DNA of 34,517 bases from Sneathiellales bacterium (GCA_026992315.1 JALXAG010000262.1:1-34517); one strand, 5' to 3'; positions 16,628 to 25,178 are shown, numbered from the stretch's first letter. Translations and numbers: made by a program. Notes: generated by a model not told the origin, from the sequence alone.

Positions 16628-17074
16628 ATGCAGAAAATGCACGAAAATATTATTCGGATGATCGGTTTCGCCTCTGTCCTGCCGTTTTCCGCCATGGCCT
16701 CGGCCGCCGATCTGCAGGTCGCGGTCGATGGTGTGCGCAGCGATCAGGGTGAGGTGCGTATCGCCATTATCGGCGAGAACGGCAAGAAGGATTTTCCCAA
16801 TGCCGCCGAAGCCGCCGCGCGGGCCATTGTTCCCGCGCATAAGGGGCGGGTTGCCGCCGGCAGCTACGATCTGCCTCCCGGTAAATACGCCATTGCCGTT
16901 TTTCACGATGAAAACGGCAATGGCAAGCTGGACAGCAATCTGTTCGGCATCCCGACCGAAGGCTATGGTTTTTCCGGCAAGACCAGAGGGTTCATGGGCC
17001 CTCCGAGTTTTGACGGCGCCAGCATCGAAATCGGCGACGACGGAGCCAGGGTTCTGATTCCTCTTACATATTGA
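16628..17074 (+). CDS. Exported DUF2141 protein
   Basis: This small protein of 148 residues has a signal peptide (hydrophobic stretch ending AMASA-A) and a DUF2141 domain. The family feature seen is KYAIAVFHDENGNGKLDSNLFGIPTEGYGFS, with an acidic DENGNGKLD loop that resembles a calcium-binding site. Function of DUF2141 is unknown. A second ATG nine bases downstream (16637) has AGGA about eight bases before it and may be the true start. The gene lies 28 bases upstream of the carotenoid oxygenase and probably shares its transcript. It is divergent from the LytTR gene. Both products of this operon are predicted to be outside the cytoplasm. Confidence 0.85.
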   Translation: MQKMHENIIRMIGFASVLPFSAMASAADLQVAVDGVRSDQGEVRIAIIGENGKKDFPNAAEAAARAIVPAHKGRVAAGSYDLPPGKYAIAVFHDENGNGKLDSNLFGIPTEGYGFSGKTRGFMGPPSFDGASIEIGDDGARVLIPLTY

Positions 17075-17102
17075 TCGCCTTGTATTGCGAAGGGAAAAGA
17101 TC

Positions 17103-18599
17103 ATGAACAGGCGTGGTTTCCTGACGGCAGCGGCAATGCTGCCACTGATCGGGGCTTTCGGGCCGGGGCTGGTGTTCGGTGCGGAGGCGGGGCCGATATT
17201 CCGCGCCTTTCGGGAGGGGCGGGCAAAGCATCCTTGGCTGACGGCCTTCGACACTGCTGCCGCGGCCTATGATTGCGAAAATTGCGAAATGGAAGGCCGC
17301 CTGCCCGCCGGATTGCGCGGTATTCTTTACCGCAATGGTCCGGCCATGCATGAGAAGGGCGGGCGGCGTTATCGCCATTGGTTCGATGGCGATGGCATGG
17401 TGCAGGCCTTCCGTCTTGGTGAACAGGGTGTTTCCCATCGCGGTCGCTTTGTCGAAACGGCAAAATTCGTGGCGGAGAAAAAGGCGGGCCGCATGCTTTA
17501 TCCCGGGTTTGCCACGCCCTTGCAGGACGCATTGCCGGTTGCCGGACCCGATAGCGTCAATGTCGCCAATATCAATGTAATTTCTCATGCCGGGCGGCTC
17601 TATGCCCTGTGGGAAGCCGGTAGTGCCTATGAAATTGCCCCGGATGATCTGAAAACCCTGGGACCGAAGATCTGGACACCGGAAATGCGCGGGATGCCGT
17701 TCTCGGCCCATCCCCATGCGGATAGGGATGGCACGCTATGGAATTTCGGCTATGAAATCACCCGGGCCGACATGCTGGTTCTCTATCGCATCGATGCCGG
17801 CGGAACAGTGCGCGGACATGCCGTCATTCCTGTGCCGGGAATGGCGCCCATTCATGATTTCGTGGTGACCGAACGTCATCTGGTCTTTCTGATTCCACCG
17901 CTTTCCCATGATCATAACCGCGATCCGCGGCGCAGTTTCCTCGATAGCCTGTCCTGGGATCCGGATGCGCCGAGCCGGATTCTTGTTGTCGACAAGGACG
18001 ATCTGAGCCGCCGCCGCTGGCTGGAAATGCCGGCTAACTGGGTGTTTCACTTCGCCGATGGCTGGGACGAAAGGGACGGCACCATCCGTTTGCATGCCTG
18101 TACGTATGAGGATGCCGAAATCCTGTTCACGCCCTTCCGGGCCGTTATGCGCGGGGAGGTGCCGGCGATCCCCGCGGCGAGGATGCGGAGAATCGCCCTT
18201 CATCCCGATAATCGGGTCACGGTCGAGGATAGCGGCATTGCCGGGGAATTTCCGCGCACCAGCACCCCGGCGGGCAGCGGTGTTGCGCCCTATATGGTTC
18301 TGGCCGGCCCCGGCTCGTCAGCGCATCCGTTGCCCAATCGCATTGTGCTGTGGGACGGGGTGAAAGAGCAGGCGCGCGGTTATCGTTACGGCGATACGGA
18401 AATCGCCGAGGAACATGTCATCGTTCCCGACCGTAATGGCCGGGCGCGCTGGGTTCTGGGCACCAGCCACGATTTCGCGGCCCGGCGCACGCGGCTGAAT
18501 GTGTTCGAGATCGCCGGTTTCGCAGATGGGCCCGTTTGCCGGGCGACCCTGCCTTACGCCCTGCCCCTGGGCCTGCACGGGAATTTCGTTGCCGTTTGA
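17103..18599 (+). CDS. Tat-exported carotenoid cleavage oxygenase
   Basis: Carotenoid oxygenases use Fe(II) held by four histidines to split a carotenoid or stilbene double bond. All four are visible at about H203 (SAHPH), H251 (PIHDFV), H316 (VFHFADG) and H492 (GLHGNF). The 498-residue length and RPE65-like start (GRLPAGLRGILYRNGPAMHE) also fit. The N-terminus MNRRGFLTAAAMLPLIG has a Tat twin-arginine motif followed by a hydrophobic stretch, so export of the folded enzyme is predicted; most bacterial members are cytoplasmic. The start at 17103 has AAGGGA at good distance. It is probably co-transcribed with the DUF2141 gene. No carotenoid synthesis genes are present in the window, so the substrate is unknown. 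Confidence 0.92.
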   Translation: MNRRGFLTAAAMLPLIGAFGPGLVFGAEAGPIFRAFREGRAKHPWLTAFDTAAAAYDCENCEMEGRLPAGLRGILYRNGPAMHEKGGRRYRHWFDGDGMVQAFRLGEQGVSHRGRFVETAKFVAEKKAGRMLYPGFATPLQDALPVAGPDSVNVANINVISHAGRLYALWEAGSAYEIAPDDLKTLGPKIWTPEMRGMPFSAHPHADRDGTLWNFGYEITRADMLVLYRIDAGGTVRGHAVIPVPGMAPIHDFVVTERHLVFLIPPLSHDHNRDPRRSFLDSLSWDPDAPSRILVVDKDDLSRRRWLEMPANWVFHFADGWDERDGTIRLHACTYEDAEILFTPFRAVMRGEVPAIPAARMRRIALHPDNRVTVEDSGIAGEFPRTSTPAGSGVAPYMVLAGPGSSAHPLPNRIVLWDGVKEQARGYRYGDTEIAEEHVIVPDRNGRARWVLGTSHDFAARRTRLNVFEIAGFADGPVCRATLPYALPLGLHGNFVAV

Positions 18600-18689
18600 G
18601 CGGGAGTGAAATCGGAAACATATGCAATGCGCGCAGACAAGAAACTGCCTGCACTTTGACCTGACGGTATGAGGAAGAAAGGCGCCGGG

Positions 18690-18709
18690 AAGAAACACAC
18701 CGAAGTGTG
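18690..18709 (-). terminator. Hairpin terminator after tRNA-Leu
   Basis: On the minus strand, CACAC-TTCG-GTGTG forms a five-pair stem with a stable UUCG-type loop, followed by TTTCTT. It lies 29 bases after the tRNA 3' end. The stem is short, so strength is uncertain. Confidence 0.55.
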
Positions 18710-18737
18710 AAGCGGCGGAGCTATAAAGGGCAAGGGA

Positions 18738-18824
18738 TGGTGCGGATGGGGAGACTCGAACTCCCACTTCGTTACCGAAACCAGATTTTGAGTCTGGCGC
18801 GTCTACCAGTTCCGCCACATCCGC
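18738..18824 (-). tRNA. tRNA-Leu(CAA)
   Basis: The minus strand folds into a class II tRNA with acceptor stem GCGGATG / CATCCGC. The anticodon stem is CCAGA / TCTGG around the loop CTCAAAA (anticodon CAA at 18790-18788, reading UUG codons). A long variable arm (TTCG-GTAA-CGAA) follows, then a T arm containing GTTCGAGTC. The CCA end is encoded at 18740-18738. The long variable arm and anticodon agree on leucine. Confidence 0.97.
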
Positions 18825-18907
18825 AGGCTGAGGCGGATATTATACAAGCGCCGCGCCGGGTCAATCACTTATGCGGGATTTGTCCTTGCCGCCGGCATCA
18901 TGGATCG

Positions 18908-18941
18908 CCCGTCAGCCGTCTCTGCCAGGGCGGCTGACGGG
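18908..18941. terminator. 11-pair stem-loop between tRNA and zinc-ribbon genes
   Basis: Arms CCCGTCAGCCG (18908-18918) and CGGCTGACGGG (18931-18941) are perfectly complementary around a 12-base loop. It lies 51 bases past the zinc-ribbon stop. There is no T run, so it may stabilise a 3' end or act with Rho. Confidence 0.45.
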
Positions 18942-18992
18942 AGGAACACGGCAGGTCAGGATACGGAGGCAGCAGGCTTCGATGCCGGCAGC

Positions 18993-19289
18993 TCAGTCAA
19001 AGATATCGAAAATCTCACCGAGCACGGATTTGCGCCGCCGTTTACCGTATCCGTATTTGTCATGGCCATATGCGTATTTGCCGTGATGGCCGCCATGTTT
19101 GCGGGGCTTGTCGTATCCGCCGGAAGGTACCGGCGAATCCGGGGGGCGGATTTCTGCGGTGCTGCGTTCGATGATCTTGTCCAGTTCGCCACGGTCCAGC
19201 CAGACACCACGGCATTTCGGGCAATAATCGATTTCTATGCCCTGACGTTCGGCCATGGCCAGGTCGGTTTCGCATGCGGGGCATTTCAT
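18993..19289 (-). CDS. Small TFIIB-type zinc-ribbon protein with His/Gly/Tyr tail
   Basis: This 98-residue protein starts MKCPACETDL and has a zinc ribbon of the zf-TFIIB family: Cys3, Cys6, Cys23 and Cys26, followed by GVWLDRGELDKII, the family's fixed pattern. The middle and end are low in complexity: Gly, His, Tyr and Lys repeats (GGHHGKYAYGHDKYGYGKRRRK) and an acidic FDIFD end. Function is unknown; such proteins are small cytoplasmic zinc proteins. The tail could bind metals, which fits the neighbouring DUF411 gene, but this is conjecture. The start at 19289 has GGAG seven bases upstream. It lies 50 bases after the DUF411 gene and may share its transcript. Confidence 0.82.
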   Translation of the reverse strand: MKCPACETDLAMAERQGIEIDYCPKCRGVWLDRGELDKIIERSTAEIRPPDSPVPSGGYDKPRKHGGHHGKYAYGHDKYGYGKRRRKSVLGEIFDIFD

Positions 19290-19339
19290 TTCGTTTCTCC
19301 GTTCAGAAAGCGAGGGGACAGCCATTCTCCGGGGGCCGG

Positions 19340-19813
19340 TCAGTAGCGGGCATAGATCCGTGCCGAACCATCCTCCTTGAACAGTATGACGTTGTAGGAT
19401 TCATTCCCGCCGCCTTCCATGCCGGGAGAGCCGGCAGGCATGCCAGGAACCGACAGGCCCGCTGCCGCCGGTTTTTCTGCCAGCAGGCGTTCGATATCGC
19501 GTGCGGGAACATGGCCTTCAATCACATAGTTGCCGACCATGGCCGTGTGGCAGGCCTGCAGCGGCGCCGGGACGCCGGCGATCTTCTTGATCGGGTCCAG
19601 GTTCTCCGTCTCCTTGACGGTGACGTCATGGCCATTGGCTTTCAGGTGGTCGATCCATTTGGCACAGCAGCCACACCACGGAGATTTATAGACGATGAAA
19701 TCGGCAGCCTTTGCAGCGCCGAGCGAGGTTGCCGCCATCATCGCCACGGCGGCGGCCGCCGCCTGCAATGCCCTGAGCGAAGCGGGTTTGCGCTGATGTC
19801 TGTCTCGTGCCAT
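19340..19813 (-). CDS. Exported DUF411 metal-binding protein
   Basis: This 157-residue protein has a signal peptide (hydrophobic Ala-rich stretch to about residue 37) and a DUF411 domain with thioredoxin-like topology. Potential metal ligands are CGCC at 47-50 (SPWCGCCAKW), Cys88-His89 (LQACHTAM) and His101 (VIEGHVPA). DUF411 proteins are often found beside copper genes and are thought to bind metals in the periplasm. It keeps a C-terminal extension rich in Gly, Met and Pro beyond the core. The start ATG at 19813 has GAGG five bases upstream. It is upstream of the zinc-ribbon gene in the same direction. A copA-cueR pair lies about 9 kb away in the window, but no direct link is shown. Confidence 0.88.
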   Translation of the reverse strand: MARDRHQRKPASLRALQAAAAAVAMMAATSLGAAKAADFIVYKSPWCGCCAKWIDHLKANGHDVTVKETENLDPIKKIAGVPAPLQACHTAMVGNYVIEGHVPARDIERLLAEKPAAAGLSVPGMPAGSPGMEGGGNESYNVILFKEDGSARIYARY

Positions 19814-19961
19814 GTCAGCCTCTTTTCTGCGAAATGTCATGTTGCGGAAGATTCTCTAACATCTCTAGGAACTATAGGGTCAAGGGCGGATTGGATCAGG
19901 AAGATATTTTTCCCGCTGTGGCGATCCCGCCTGCCGGCGGAAAGGCAGAAGCGGAAAATGA

Positions 19962-20028
19962 TGCAATGCAATATTCATTTCGTTAACCATTGAATACGTG
20001 CTATATTTCATGGTGTGCGTTGCAATAT
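19962..20028. promoter_or_regulatory. Repeated TGC-N3-GCAATAT element upstream of the phasin-like gene
   Basis: TGCAATGCAATAT at 19962-19974 and TGCGTTGCAATAT at 20016-20028 match at 11 of 13 positions and lie 54 bases apart. Each contains TGC-N3-GCA, the core of the CTGC-N3-4-GCAG sites described for the phasin repressor PhaR. They sit 44 to 110 bases before the phasin-like gene, the expected place. PhaR control is inference. Confidence 0.5.
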
Positions 20029-20071
20029 ATGGCGATGTGCCGATATGTGCGCAAAGGATGGAGTGACGACG

Positions 20072-20587
20072 ATGGCAACGAAAACCGCAAAAGCGAAGGC
20101 GGCGCAGAAAAATCGGGCGATGGCGGCGGGTGCCGCCGTACAAGGGCAGGATCCCGCCGTCAGGGAGCCTGAGACATCTGTCTCACCTGTGACTGAGGAG
20201 AAATCCCTCACGCCTGCGACGGTGGAGAAAAAAGCACCCGTTCCTGCACGGAAAAAGCGGGCGGAGACCGCCAGAACGGCTTCCGCAAAGAAAACGGCGG
20301 ATGGGCAGGAGGCGCGCTCCGGTGATGCCACGCCGGCCGATATGTTCTCCTTGTTCGCTGCGGTGAATGACGGTTTTTTCCGCTTGTGGACCCAAGGCAC
20401 CGCCGAAACGGTCAAACTGGCGGAAAAGGCAGCCAGGGCGGGCAGCCTGAACGATTTGTACGAACTGCAGATCGATTATGCCTGCACCCTGAGCCAGGGC
20501 TATGTCGAGGAAGGGCTGCGCATCGGCGAATGTGCCTTTGCCGCTGCCCGCGCCGCCGGCCGGGAAATCGCCGCATCCGGCCGGTAG
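20072..20587 (+). CDS. Phasin-like protein
   Basis: This 171-residue protein resembles phasins, which coat polyhydroxyalkanoate granules. The first 100 residues are Ala, Lys, Thr and Glu rich and probably disordered. From about residue 90 there are amphipathic helices: FSLFAAVNDGFFRLWTQGTAETVKLAEKAARAG and YELQIDYACTLSQGYVEEGLRIGECAF, a pattern like the phasin family, in particular the ...YTQGFFE / DYASKQ-type C-terminal segment. The Lys- and Ala-rich N-terminus recalls PhaM or DNA-binding phasins, but this is speculative. The start at 20072 has GGAG eight bases upstream. The gene has a terminator pair after it and a repeated putative PhaR element before it. Confidence 0.6.
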   Translation: MATKTAKAKAAQKNRAMAAGAAVQGQDPAVREPETSVSPVTEEKSLTPATVEKKAPVPARKKRAETARTASAKKTADGQEARSGDATPADMFSLFAAVNDGFFRLWTQGTAETVKLAEKAARAGSLNDLYELQIDYACTLSQGYVEEGLRIGECAFAAARAAGREIAASGR

Positions 20588-20591
20588 GCCT

Positions 20592-20628
20592 CCCCCTGCC
20601 CGGGCAGGGGGCGACACTGTCGTTTTTT
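20592..20628 (+). terminator. Terminator after the phasin-like gene
   Basis: A 20-base perfect palindrome (20592-20611, CCCCCTGCCC / GGGCAGGGGG) is followed by a second small stem CGAC-ACT-GTCG (20612-20622) and six T residues. It ends rightward transcription just after the phasin-like stop. Confidence 0.75.
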
Positions 20629-20641
20629 AAGTGAATTTTCA

Positions 20642-20691
20642 GGCCCTCCGGCCATCATTGGCACATGCCGATGGTGCGGGGGGCTTTTTTT
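20642..20691 (+). terminator. Second terminator hairpin ahead of clpS
   Basis: A long imperfect stem from GGCCCTCCGG to GCGGGGGGC folds around a CACA loop and is followed by seven T residues (20685-20691). It lies 14 bases past the first terminator and 70 bases before clpS. It could be a backup terminator, or an attenuator if clpS transcription starts upstream of it. Confidence 0.7.
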
Positions 20692-20761
20692 CTGGATTAA
20701 AATTACGATATTCTATGCAAGAGCGAAATTTGCGAACGATGGGAATAACCGGTTTGAAGCC

Positions 20762-21088
20762 ATGAGCGACAAACGAAATACCGACAGACAGGACGATATC
20801 GGCATCGTCACCAAGACGCGGCCCAAGACGCGCAAGCCGTCGATGTGGCGTGTCATCATGCTGAACGACGACTATACGCCAATGGAATTCGTGGTTTTCG
20901 TTCTGGAACGCTTCTTTGCCAAAAGTCATGAGGAGGCAACGCAGATCATGCTGACCGTGCATCAGAAGGGCGCGGGGGTCTGCGGGGTCTTTCCCTATGA
21001 TGTCGCCGAAACCAAGATCAGCCAGGTGATGGATCTGGCCCGCGAGAATCAGCATCCCCTGCAATGTACGATGGAAAAGGTTGATTGA
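20762..21088 (+). CDS. clpS: ATP-dependent protease adaptor ClpS
   Basis: ClpS binds N-degron substrates and hands them to ClpAP. The 108-residue protein has a short disordered N-terminus and the ClpS core: [27 protein letters not shown], with the substrate-pocket segment [10 protein letters not shown], then [19 protein letters not shown]. These are family-typical and intact. Its stop overlaps the start region of clpA, so the adaptor and its ATPase are probably translated from one transcript. The start at 20762 has a weak ribosome site (TTGAAG). Confidence 0.97.
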   Translation: MSDKRNTDRQDDIGIVTKTRPKTRKPSMWRVIMLNDDYTPMEFVVFVLERFFAKSHEEATQIMLTVHQKGAGVCGVFPYDVAETKISQVMDLARENQHPLQCTMEKVD

Positions 21089-21090
21089 CT

Positions 21091-23451
21091 GTGCCTTCAT
21101 TTTCTCCTGTCCTGGAAGAGACACTCCACCGGGCGCTGGCCCTGGCGACGGAACGCCGCCAGGAATTCGCCACGCTCGAACATCTGTTGCTGGCCCTGAC
21201 CGAGGATCAGGACGCCGCCGCCGTGATGCGCGCCTGCGACGTGGATCTGGAGCTGTTGCGCCAGGATCTGGAACAGTTTCTCGACGATGAGCTGAAGGAC
21301 CTGGTGGTCGACGGTCTGGAAGGCGCCCGCCCGACGCTGAGCTTCCAGCGCGTGGTGCAGCGGGCGCTGATCCATGTGCAGTCCTCGGGCCGGGAGGAGG
21401 TGACCGGCGCCAATGTGCTGATAGCGATCTTCGCCGAACGCGAATCCCATGCCGTCTATTTCCTGCAGAAGCAGAATATGAGCCGCCTCGATGCCGTCAG
21501 CTATGTCTCTCACGGCATTGCCAAGGCGCCCGGCTATACGACGCGAAGAACGCCCCGCGGTACCGAAGAGGATATGGAAGCCCCTCCCTCCGCTGAGGAT
21601 GAAGTGCCGGAGGCGGAGGACGAGAAGGAAAACGAACACGAGGCGCTGGATGCCTATTGCGTCAATCTGAACCGCAAGGCCAGGGAAGGGCGCATCGATC
21701 CGCTGATCGGTCGTGAACACGAGATCGAGCGCACGATTCAGATTCTGAGCCGCCGTACCAAGAACAACCCGCTATATGTCGGCGATCCGGGTGTGGGCAA
21801 AACCGCGATTGCCGAAGGGCTGGCCCTGCGCATCGTCAAGGGCGATGTGCCGGAAATCCTGACCAAGGCGACGGTCTTTTCCCTCGACATGGGGGCGCTG
21901 CTGGCCGGAACCCGCTATCGCGGCGATTTCGAGGAACGGCTGAAAGCGGTGATGGCCGAGCTCGAGGCCTATCCCCATGCCATATTGTTCATTGACGAAA
22001 TTCATACGGTGATCGGCGCCGGGGCGACCTCGGGCGGGGCGATGGACGCCTCCAACCTGCTGAAGCCGGCCCTGGCCAATGGCGGGCTGCGCTGCATCGG
22101 TTCGACCACATACAAGGAATACCGTTCGCATTTCGAGAAGGATCGTGCCCTGCTGCGCCGGTTCCAGAAGATCGATATCGTCGAACCCTCGATCGAGGAT
22201 GCGGTCAAGATCATGAAGGGGCTGAAGCCCTATTACGAGAAGCATCACAAGGTCCGCTACACCATGGATGCGCTGCGCGCGGCCGTGGAACTGTCGGCCC
22301 GCTACATCCATGACCGCAAGCTGCCGGACAAGGCGATCGACATCATCGATGAGGTCGGGGCCGCGCAGAACATCCGCCCGCCCTCCAGGCGCAAGAAGAC
22401 CATCGGCGTGCGCGATGTCGAGGAGATCGTCGCCAAGATCGCCCGCATCCCGCCGAAGAGCGTTTCGCGCAAGGATACCGAAGGGCTGAAGGATCTGGCC
22501 CCCGCCCTGCGTCAGGTCGTTTTCGGCCAGGACAAGGCGATCGATGCGCTTTCCACCGCCATCAAGCTGTCCCGCGCCGGGCTGCGTGAGGCCGGCAAGC
22601 CAATCGGTTCCTACCTGTTTTCCGGCCCGACCGGCGTCGGCAAGACCGAGGTCGCCCGTCAGCTTGCCGCGACGATGGGGATCGAGCTGGTGCGTTTCGA
22701 TATGTCCGAATATATGGAACGCCACTCGGTCAGCCGGCTGATCGGTGCGCCGCCCGGCTATGTCGGTTTCGATCAGGGCGGCATGCTGACCGATGCCGTC
22801 GATCAGCATCCGCATGTGGTGCTGCTGCTCGATGAGATCGAAAAGGCCCATCCGGATGTGTTCAACATTCTGCTGCAGATCATGGATCACGGCAAGCTGA
22901 CCGATCATAACGGCAAGCAGATCGATTTCCGCAACGTGATCCTGATCATGACCACCAATGCCGGGGCGGCGGAAATGGCCCGTCCGGCCATCGGCTTCAA
23001 CCGCGACAGCCGTGCCGGAGAGGATGAGGATGCGATCAAGCGCCTGTTCACCCCGGAATTCCGCAACCGTCTGGATGCGATCATTCCCTTTGCGCCGTTG
23101 TCGCCCGAGGTCGTCTCCCGCGTGGTCGACAAGTTCGTTCTGCAACTGGAAGCCCAGCTTTCCGACCGCAACGTGACCTTCAGCCTGACCGACGAGGCAC
23201 AGTCCTGGCTGGCCAAGCGCGGTTATCATCCCGAATACGGGGCGCGGCCGCTGGCCCGCGTCATTCAGGAGCATATCAAGAAGCCCCTGGCGGATGAGCT
23301 GCTGTTCGGCAGGCTGGTTCATGGCGGCCATGTTCGCGTCAAGGTCGCCAAGGGCAAGCTTGCCTTCGATATCGATGCCGATGCGCCGCGCTCTTCGCCG
23401 GGGGGCAAGGGAAAGGGCAAGAAATCCGTCGGCGGCGAATCCGTCAAATAA
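21091..23451 (+). CDS. clpA: ATP-dependent Clp protease ATP-binding subunit ClpA
   Basis: ClpA unfolds proteins and feeds them to the ClpP protease. The 786-residue product has the N-terminal Clp_N repeat domain (binds ClpS), then two AAA+ modules: Walker A GDPGVGKT (231-238) and GPTGVGKT (512-519). Matching Walker B segments are [13 protein letters not shown] and [13 protein letters not shown]. The absence of a middle coiled coil separates it from ClpB. The C-terminus is rich in Gly, Lys and Ser. I prefer the GTG start at 21091, giving the family-typical MPSFSP; an overlapping TTG at 21085 is also in frame. It follows clpS with no gap. Confidence 0.97.
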   Translation: MPSFSPVLEETLHRALALATERRQEFATLEHLLLALTEDQDAAAVMRACDVDLELLRQDLEQFLDDELKDLVVDGLEGARPTLSFQRVVQRALIHVQSSGREEVTGANVLIAIFAERESHAVYFLQKQNMSRLDAVSYVSHGIAKAPGYTTRRTPRGTEEDMEAPPSAEDEVPEAEDEKENEHEALDAYCVNLNRKAREGRIDPLIGREHEIERTIQILSRRTKNNPLYVGDPGVGKTAIAEGLALRIVKGDVPEILTKATVFSLDMGALLAGTRYRGDFEERLKAVMAELEAYPHAILFIDEIHTVIGAGATSGGAMDASNLLKPALANGGLRCIGSTTYKEYRSHFEKDRALLRRFQKIDIVEPSIEDAVKIMKGLKPYYEKHHKVRYTMDALRAAVELSARYIHDRKLPDKAIDIIDEVGAAQNIRPPSRRKKTIGVRDVEEIVAKIARIPPKSVSRKDTEGLKDLAPALRQVVFGQDKAIDALSTAIKLSRAGLREAGKPIGSYLFSGPTGVGKTEVARQLAATMGIELVRFDMSEYMERHSVSRLIGAPPGYVGFDQGGMLTDAVDQHPHVVLLLDEIEKAHPDVFNILLQIMDHGKLTDHNGKQIDFRNVILIMTTNAGAAEMARPAIGFNRDSRAGEDEDAIKRLFTPEFRNRLDAIIPFAPLSPEVVSRVVDKFVLQLEAQLSDRNVTFSLTDEAQSWLAKRGYHPEYGARPLARVIQEHIKKPLADELLFGRLVHGGHVRVKVAKGKLAFDIDADAPRSSPGGKGKGKKSVGGESVK

Positions 23452-23589
23452 ACCGCCTGCAGGCAGGGCGCGGGTCTTCATGATCCGGCGAACGGGTCGG
23501 GTTCGTTCCGGCCTGTTTTACCGTGGCTTGCGGGCGGTGCGGTCGCGTCATACTATTGCCCCCATAGTGAAACAACCGGCGGTATTCTC

Positions 23590-24432
23590 ATGAAATTTCT
23601 GCGTTACGGTGCGGCGGGGGCCGAGAAACCCGCCATTCTCGACGATGACGGTGGCATGCGCGATCTCTCCGCCCATATCGGCGATGTGACCGGCGCCATC
23701 TTCGATGAAGACACCCTGTCCCGTCTGCGCGATATCGATGTTTCCTCGCTGCCTGCGGTCGGTGAGGAGGTGCGGATCGGCCCCTGCATCGGCGGCATCG
23801 GCAAGTTCATCTGTATCGGGCTCAATTATTCCGACCATGCCGAGGAGGCCGGGCTGGAAATTCCCGCCGAACCGCTGATCTTCATGAAGGCGACCAGTGC
23901 CGTTTGCGGTCCGAACGACAATCTCGAAATTCCCCGCGGTTCAACCAAGACGGATTGGGAGGTCGAGCTTGGCGTCATCATCGGGCGCCGGGCGAAATAT
24001 GTTTCCGTCGATAAGGCGCTGGATTATGTCGGCGGTTATTGCGTTATCAACGATGTGTCCGAGCGCGATTTCCAGATGAATCACTGCGGCCAGTGGGTGA
24101 AGGGAAAATCGGCCGACACCTTCGGCCCGACCGGTCCGTGGCTGGTGACCCGCGACGAGGTTCCCGATCCGCAGAATCTATCGCTGTGGCTGAAGGTCAA
24201 CGGCGAATACCGCCAGAAGGGCAGCACGGCCAGAATGGCCTTTACGGTGGCGGAGGTCGTCGCCCATATCAGCCGGTTCATGACCCTTCATCCGGGCGAT
24301 GTCATTTCCACCGGCACGCCGCCCGGCGTCGGCATGGGCATGAAACCGCCGCAATATCTGCGCCCTGGCGATGTGGTGGAGCTGGGGGTCGAAGGGCTGG
24401 GCAGCCAGCGCCAGGAAGTCGTACAGGGATAG
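23590..24432 (+). CDS. Fumarylacetoacetate hydrolase family enzyme
   Basis: This 280-residue protein belongs to the FAH family, whose members cleave or hydrate 2-keto acids, hydrolyse fumarylacetoacetate or act as ureidoglycolate lyase. Family features include GKFICIGLNYSDHAEEAG, a metal-binding acidic block DWEVELGVIIG (D122, E124 and E126) and later FTVAEVVAHISRFMTLHPGDVISTGTPPGVGMGM. The short N-terminal domain is the small bacterial form. Likely a 2-hydroxyhepta-2,4-diene-type or ureidoglycolate lyase-type enzyme, but the substrate is not clear. The start at 23590 has no strong ribosome site. The next gene follows after 29 bases, so they are probably one operon. Confidence 0.92.
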   Translation: MKFLRYGAAGAEKPAILDDDGGMRDLSAHIGDVTGAIFDEDTLSRLRDIDVSSLPAVGEEVRIGPCIGGIGKFICIGLNYSDHAEEAGLEIPAEPLIFMKATSAVCGPNDNLEIPRGSTKTDWEVELGVIIGRRAKYVSVDKALDYVGGYCVINDVSERDFQMNHCGQWVKGKSADTFGPTGPWLVTRDEVPDPQNLSLWLKVNGEYRQKGSTARMAFTVAEVVAHISRFMTLHPGDVISTGTPPGVGMGMKPPQYLRPGDVVELGVEGLGSQRQEVVQG

Positions 24433-24461
24433 TTTTTACCGAAAGAAGGGGGGAGGGAACC

Positions 24462-25052
24462 ATGCCTTTGGTGCCGCCGTTGACGGCCGATCACGATGAA
24501 GACGTGCGCGAATTGGCGGCGTTTTTTCATGAAACCCTGGGTTTCGTGCCCAATAGCGTGCTGACGATGCAGCGCCGCCCGGAGATCGCCAAGGCCTTCA
24601 TCGCGCTGAACAAGGCGGTGATGGAATCCCGCCATGGCGTATCCAGCGAGCTGAAGCGGCTGATCGGCCATCTGGCCAGCACGACGGCCGGATGCAATTA
24701 TTGCGAGGCGCATACCCTGCTGGCGGCCAAGCGCTACGGTGCCAGCGACGAACGGCTGGCGGCCATCGCCGATTATGCCGATGCGGATGTCTTCAGCGCG
24801 GCGGAAAAGGCCGCTTTCGATTTTGCCGTGGCCGCCGCCGCCGTTCCCAATGGCGTCGATGAGGCAATTGCCGAAAATCTGCGCCGGTACTGGGACGAGG
24901 GACAGATCGTCGAGATTCTGGGAGTGGTTTCCCTGTTCGGCTTTCTCAACCGCTGGAACGACAGCATGGCGACGACGCTGGAGGAAAACGCCTGCCGGAT
25001 CGGCGAGGACTATCTGTCCGCAAGAGGATGGAGCCGGGGCAAGCACCGCTAG
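24462..25052 (+). CDS. Carboxymuconolactone decarboxylase / AhpD-like family protein
   Basis: This 196-residue helical protein matches the CMD/AhpD group, specifically the peroxidase-related type with two conserved Cys. The core motif is AGCNYCEAHT, giving C-x2-C-x2-H as in AhpD, which acts as a thiol reductase or antioxidant. The N-terminal part contains LGFVPNSVLTMQRRPEIAKAF, common in this group. It could act in peroxide defence or in an aromatic pathway with the FAH-family gene 29 bases upstream. It has a strong ribosome site (GGGAGGG). The following ABC transporter genes are 126 bases further on and may or may not be in the same operon. Confidence 0.88.
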   Translation: MPLVPPLTADHDEDVRELAAFFHETLGFVPNSVLTMQRRPEIAKAFIALNKAVMESRHGVSSELKRLIGHLASTTAGCNYCEAHTLLAAKRYGASDERLAAIADYADADVFSAAEKAAFDFAVAAAAVPNGVDEAIAENLRRYWDEGQIVEILGVVSLFGFLNRWNDSMATTLEENACRIGEDYLSARGWSRGKHR

Positions 25053-25178
25053 GACCGGGTGCGGTGAAAAACACTTGCCATCACCGCCCTTTTTGTGCCC
25101 GATAAAGGGCAAATGGCCCGGCACGAGCGGGGACCATGGATGAGGGGTATTCGTTTGCGAATGTTCAGGGAGACAATG

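Noticed and set aside
21772-23481. Antisense open frame of about 569 codons over clpA
   Set aside because: Same shadow effect; clpA has both AAA+ modules intact and the antisense product is repetitive and without motifs.
25086-25110. Hairpin GCCCTTT / AAAGGGC in the leader of the TrpX-type gene as a riboswitch or attenuator
   Set aside because: It has a loop of 11 bases, no T run and no match to any riboswitch I recognise; may be chance pairing.
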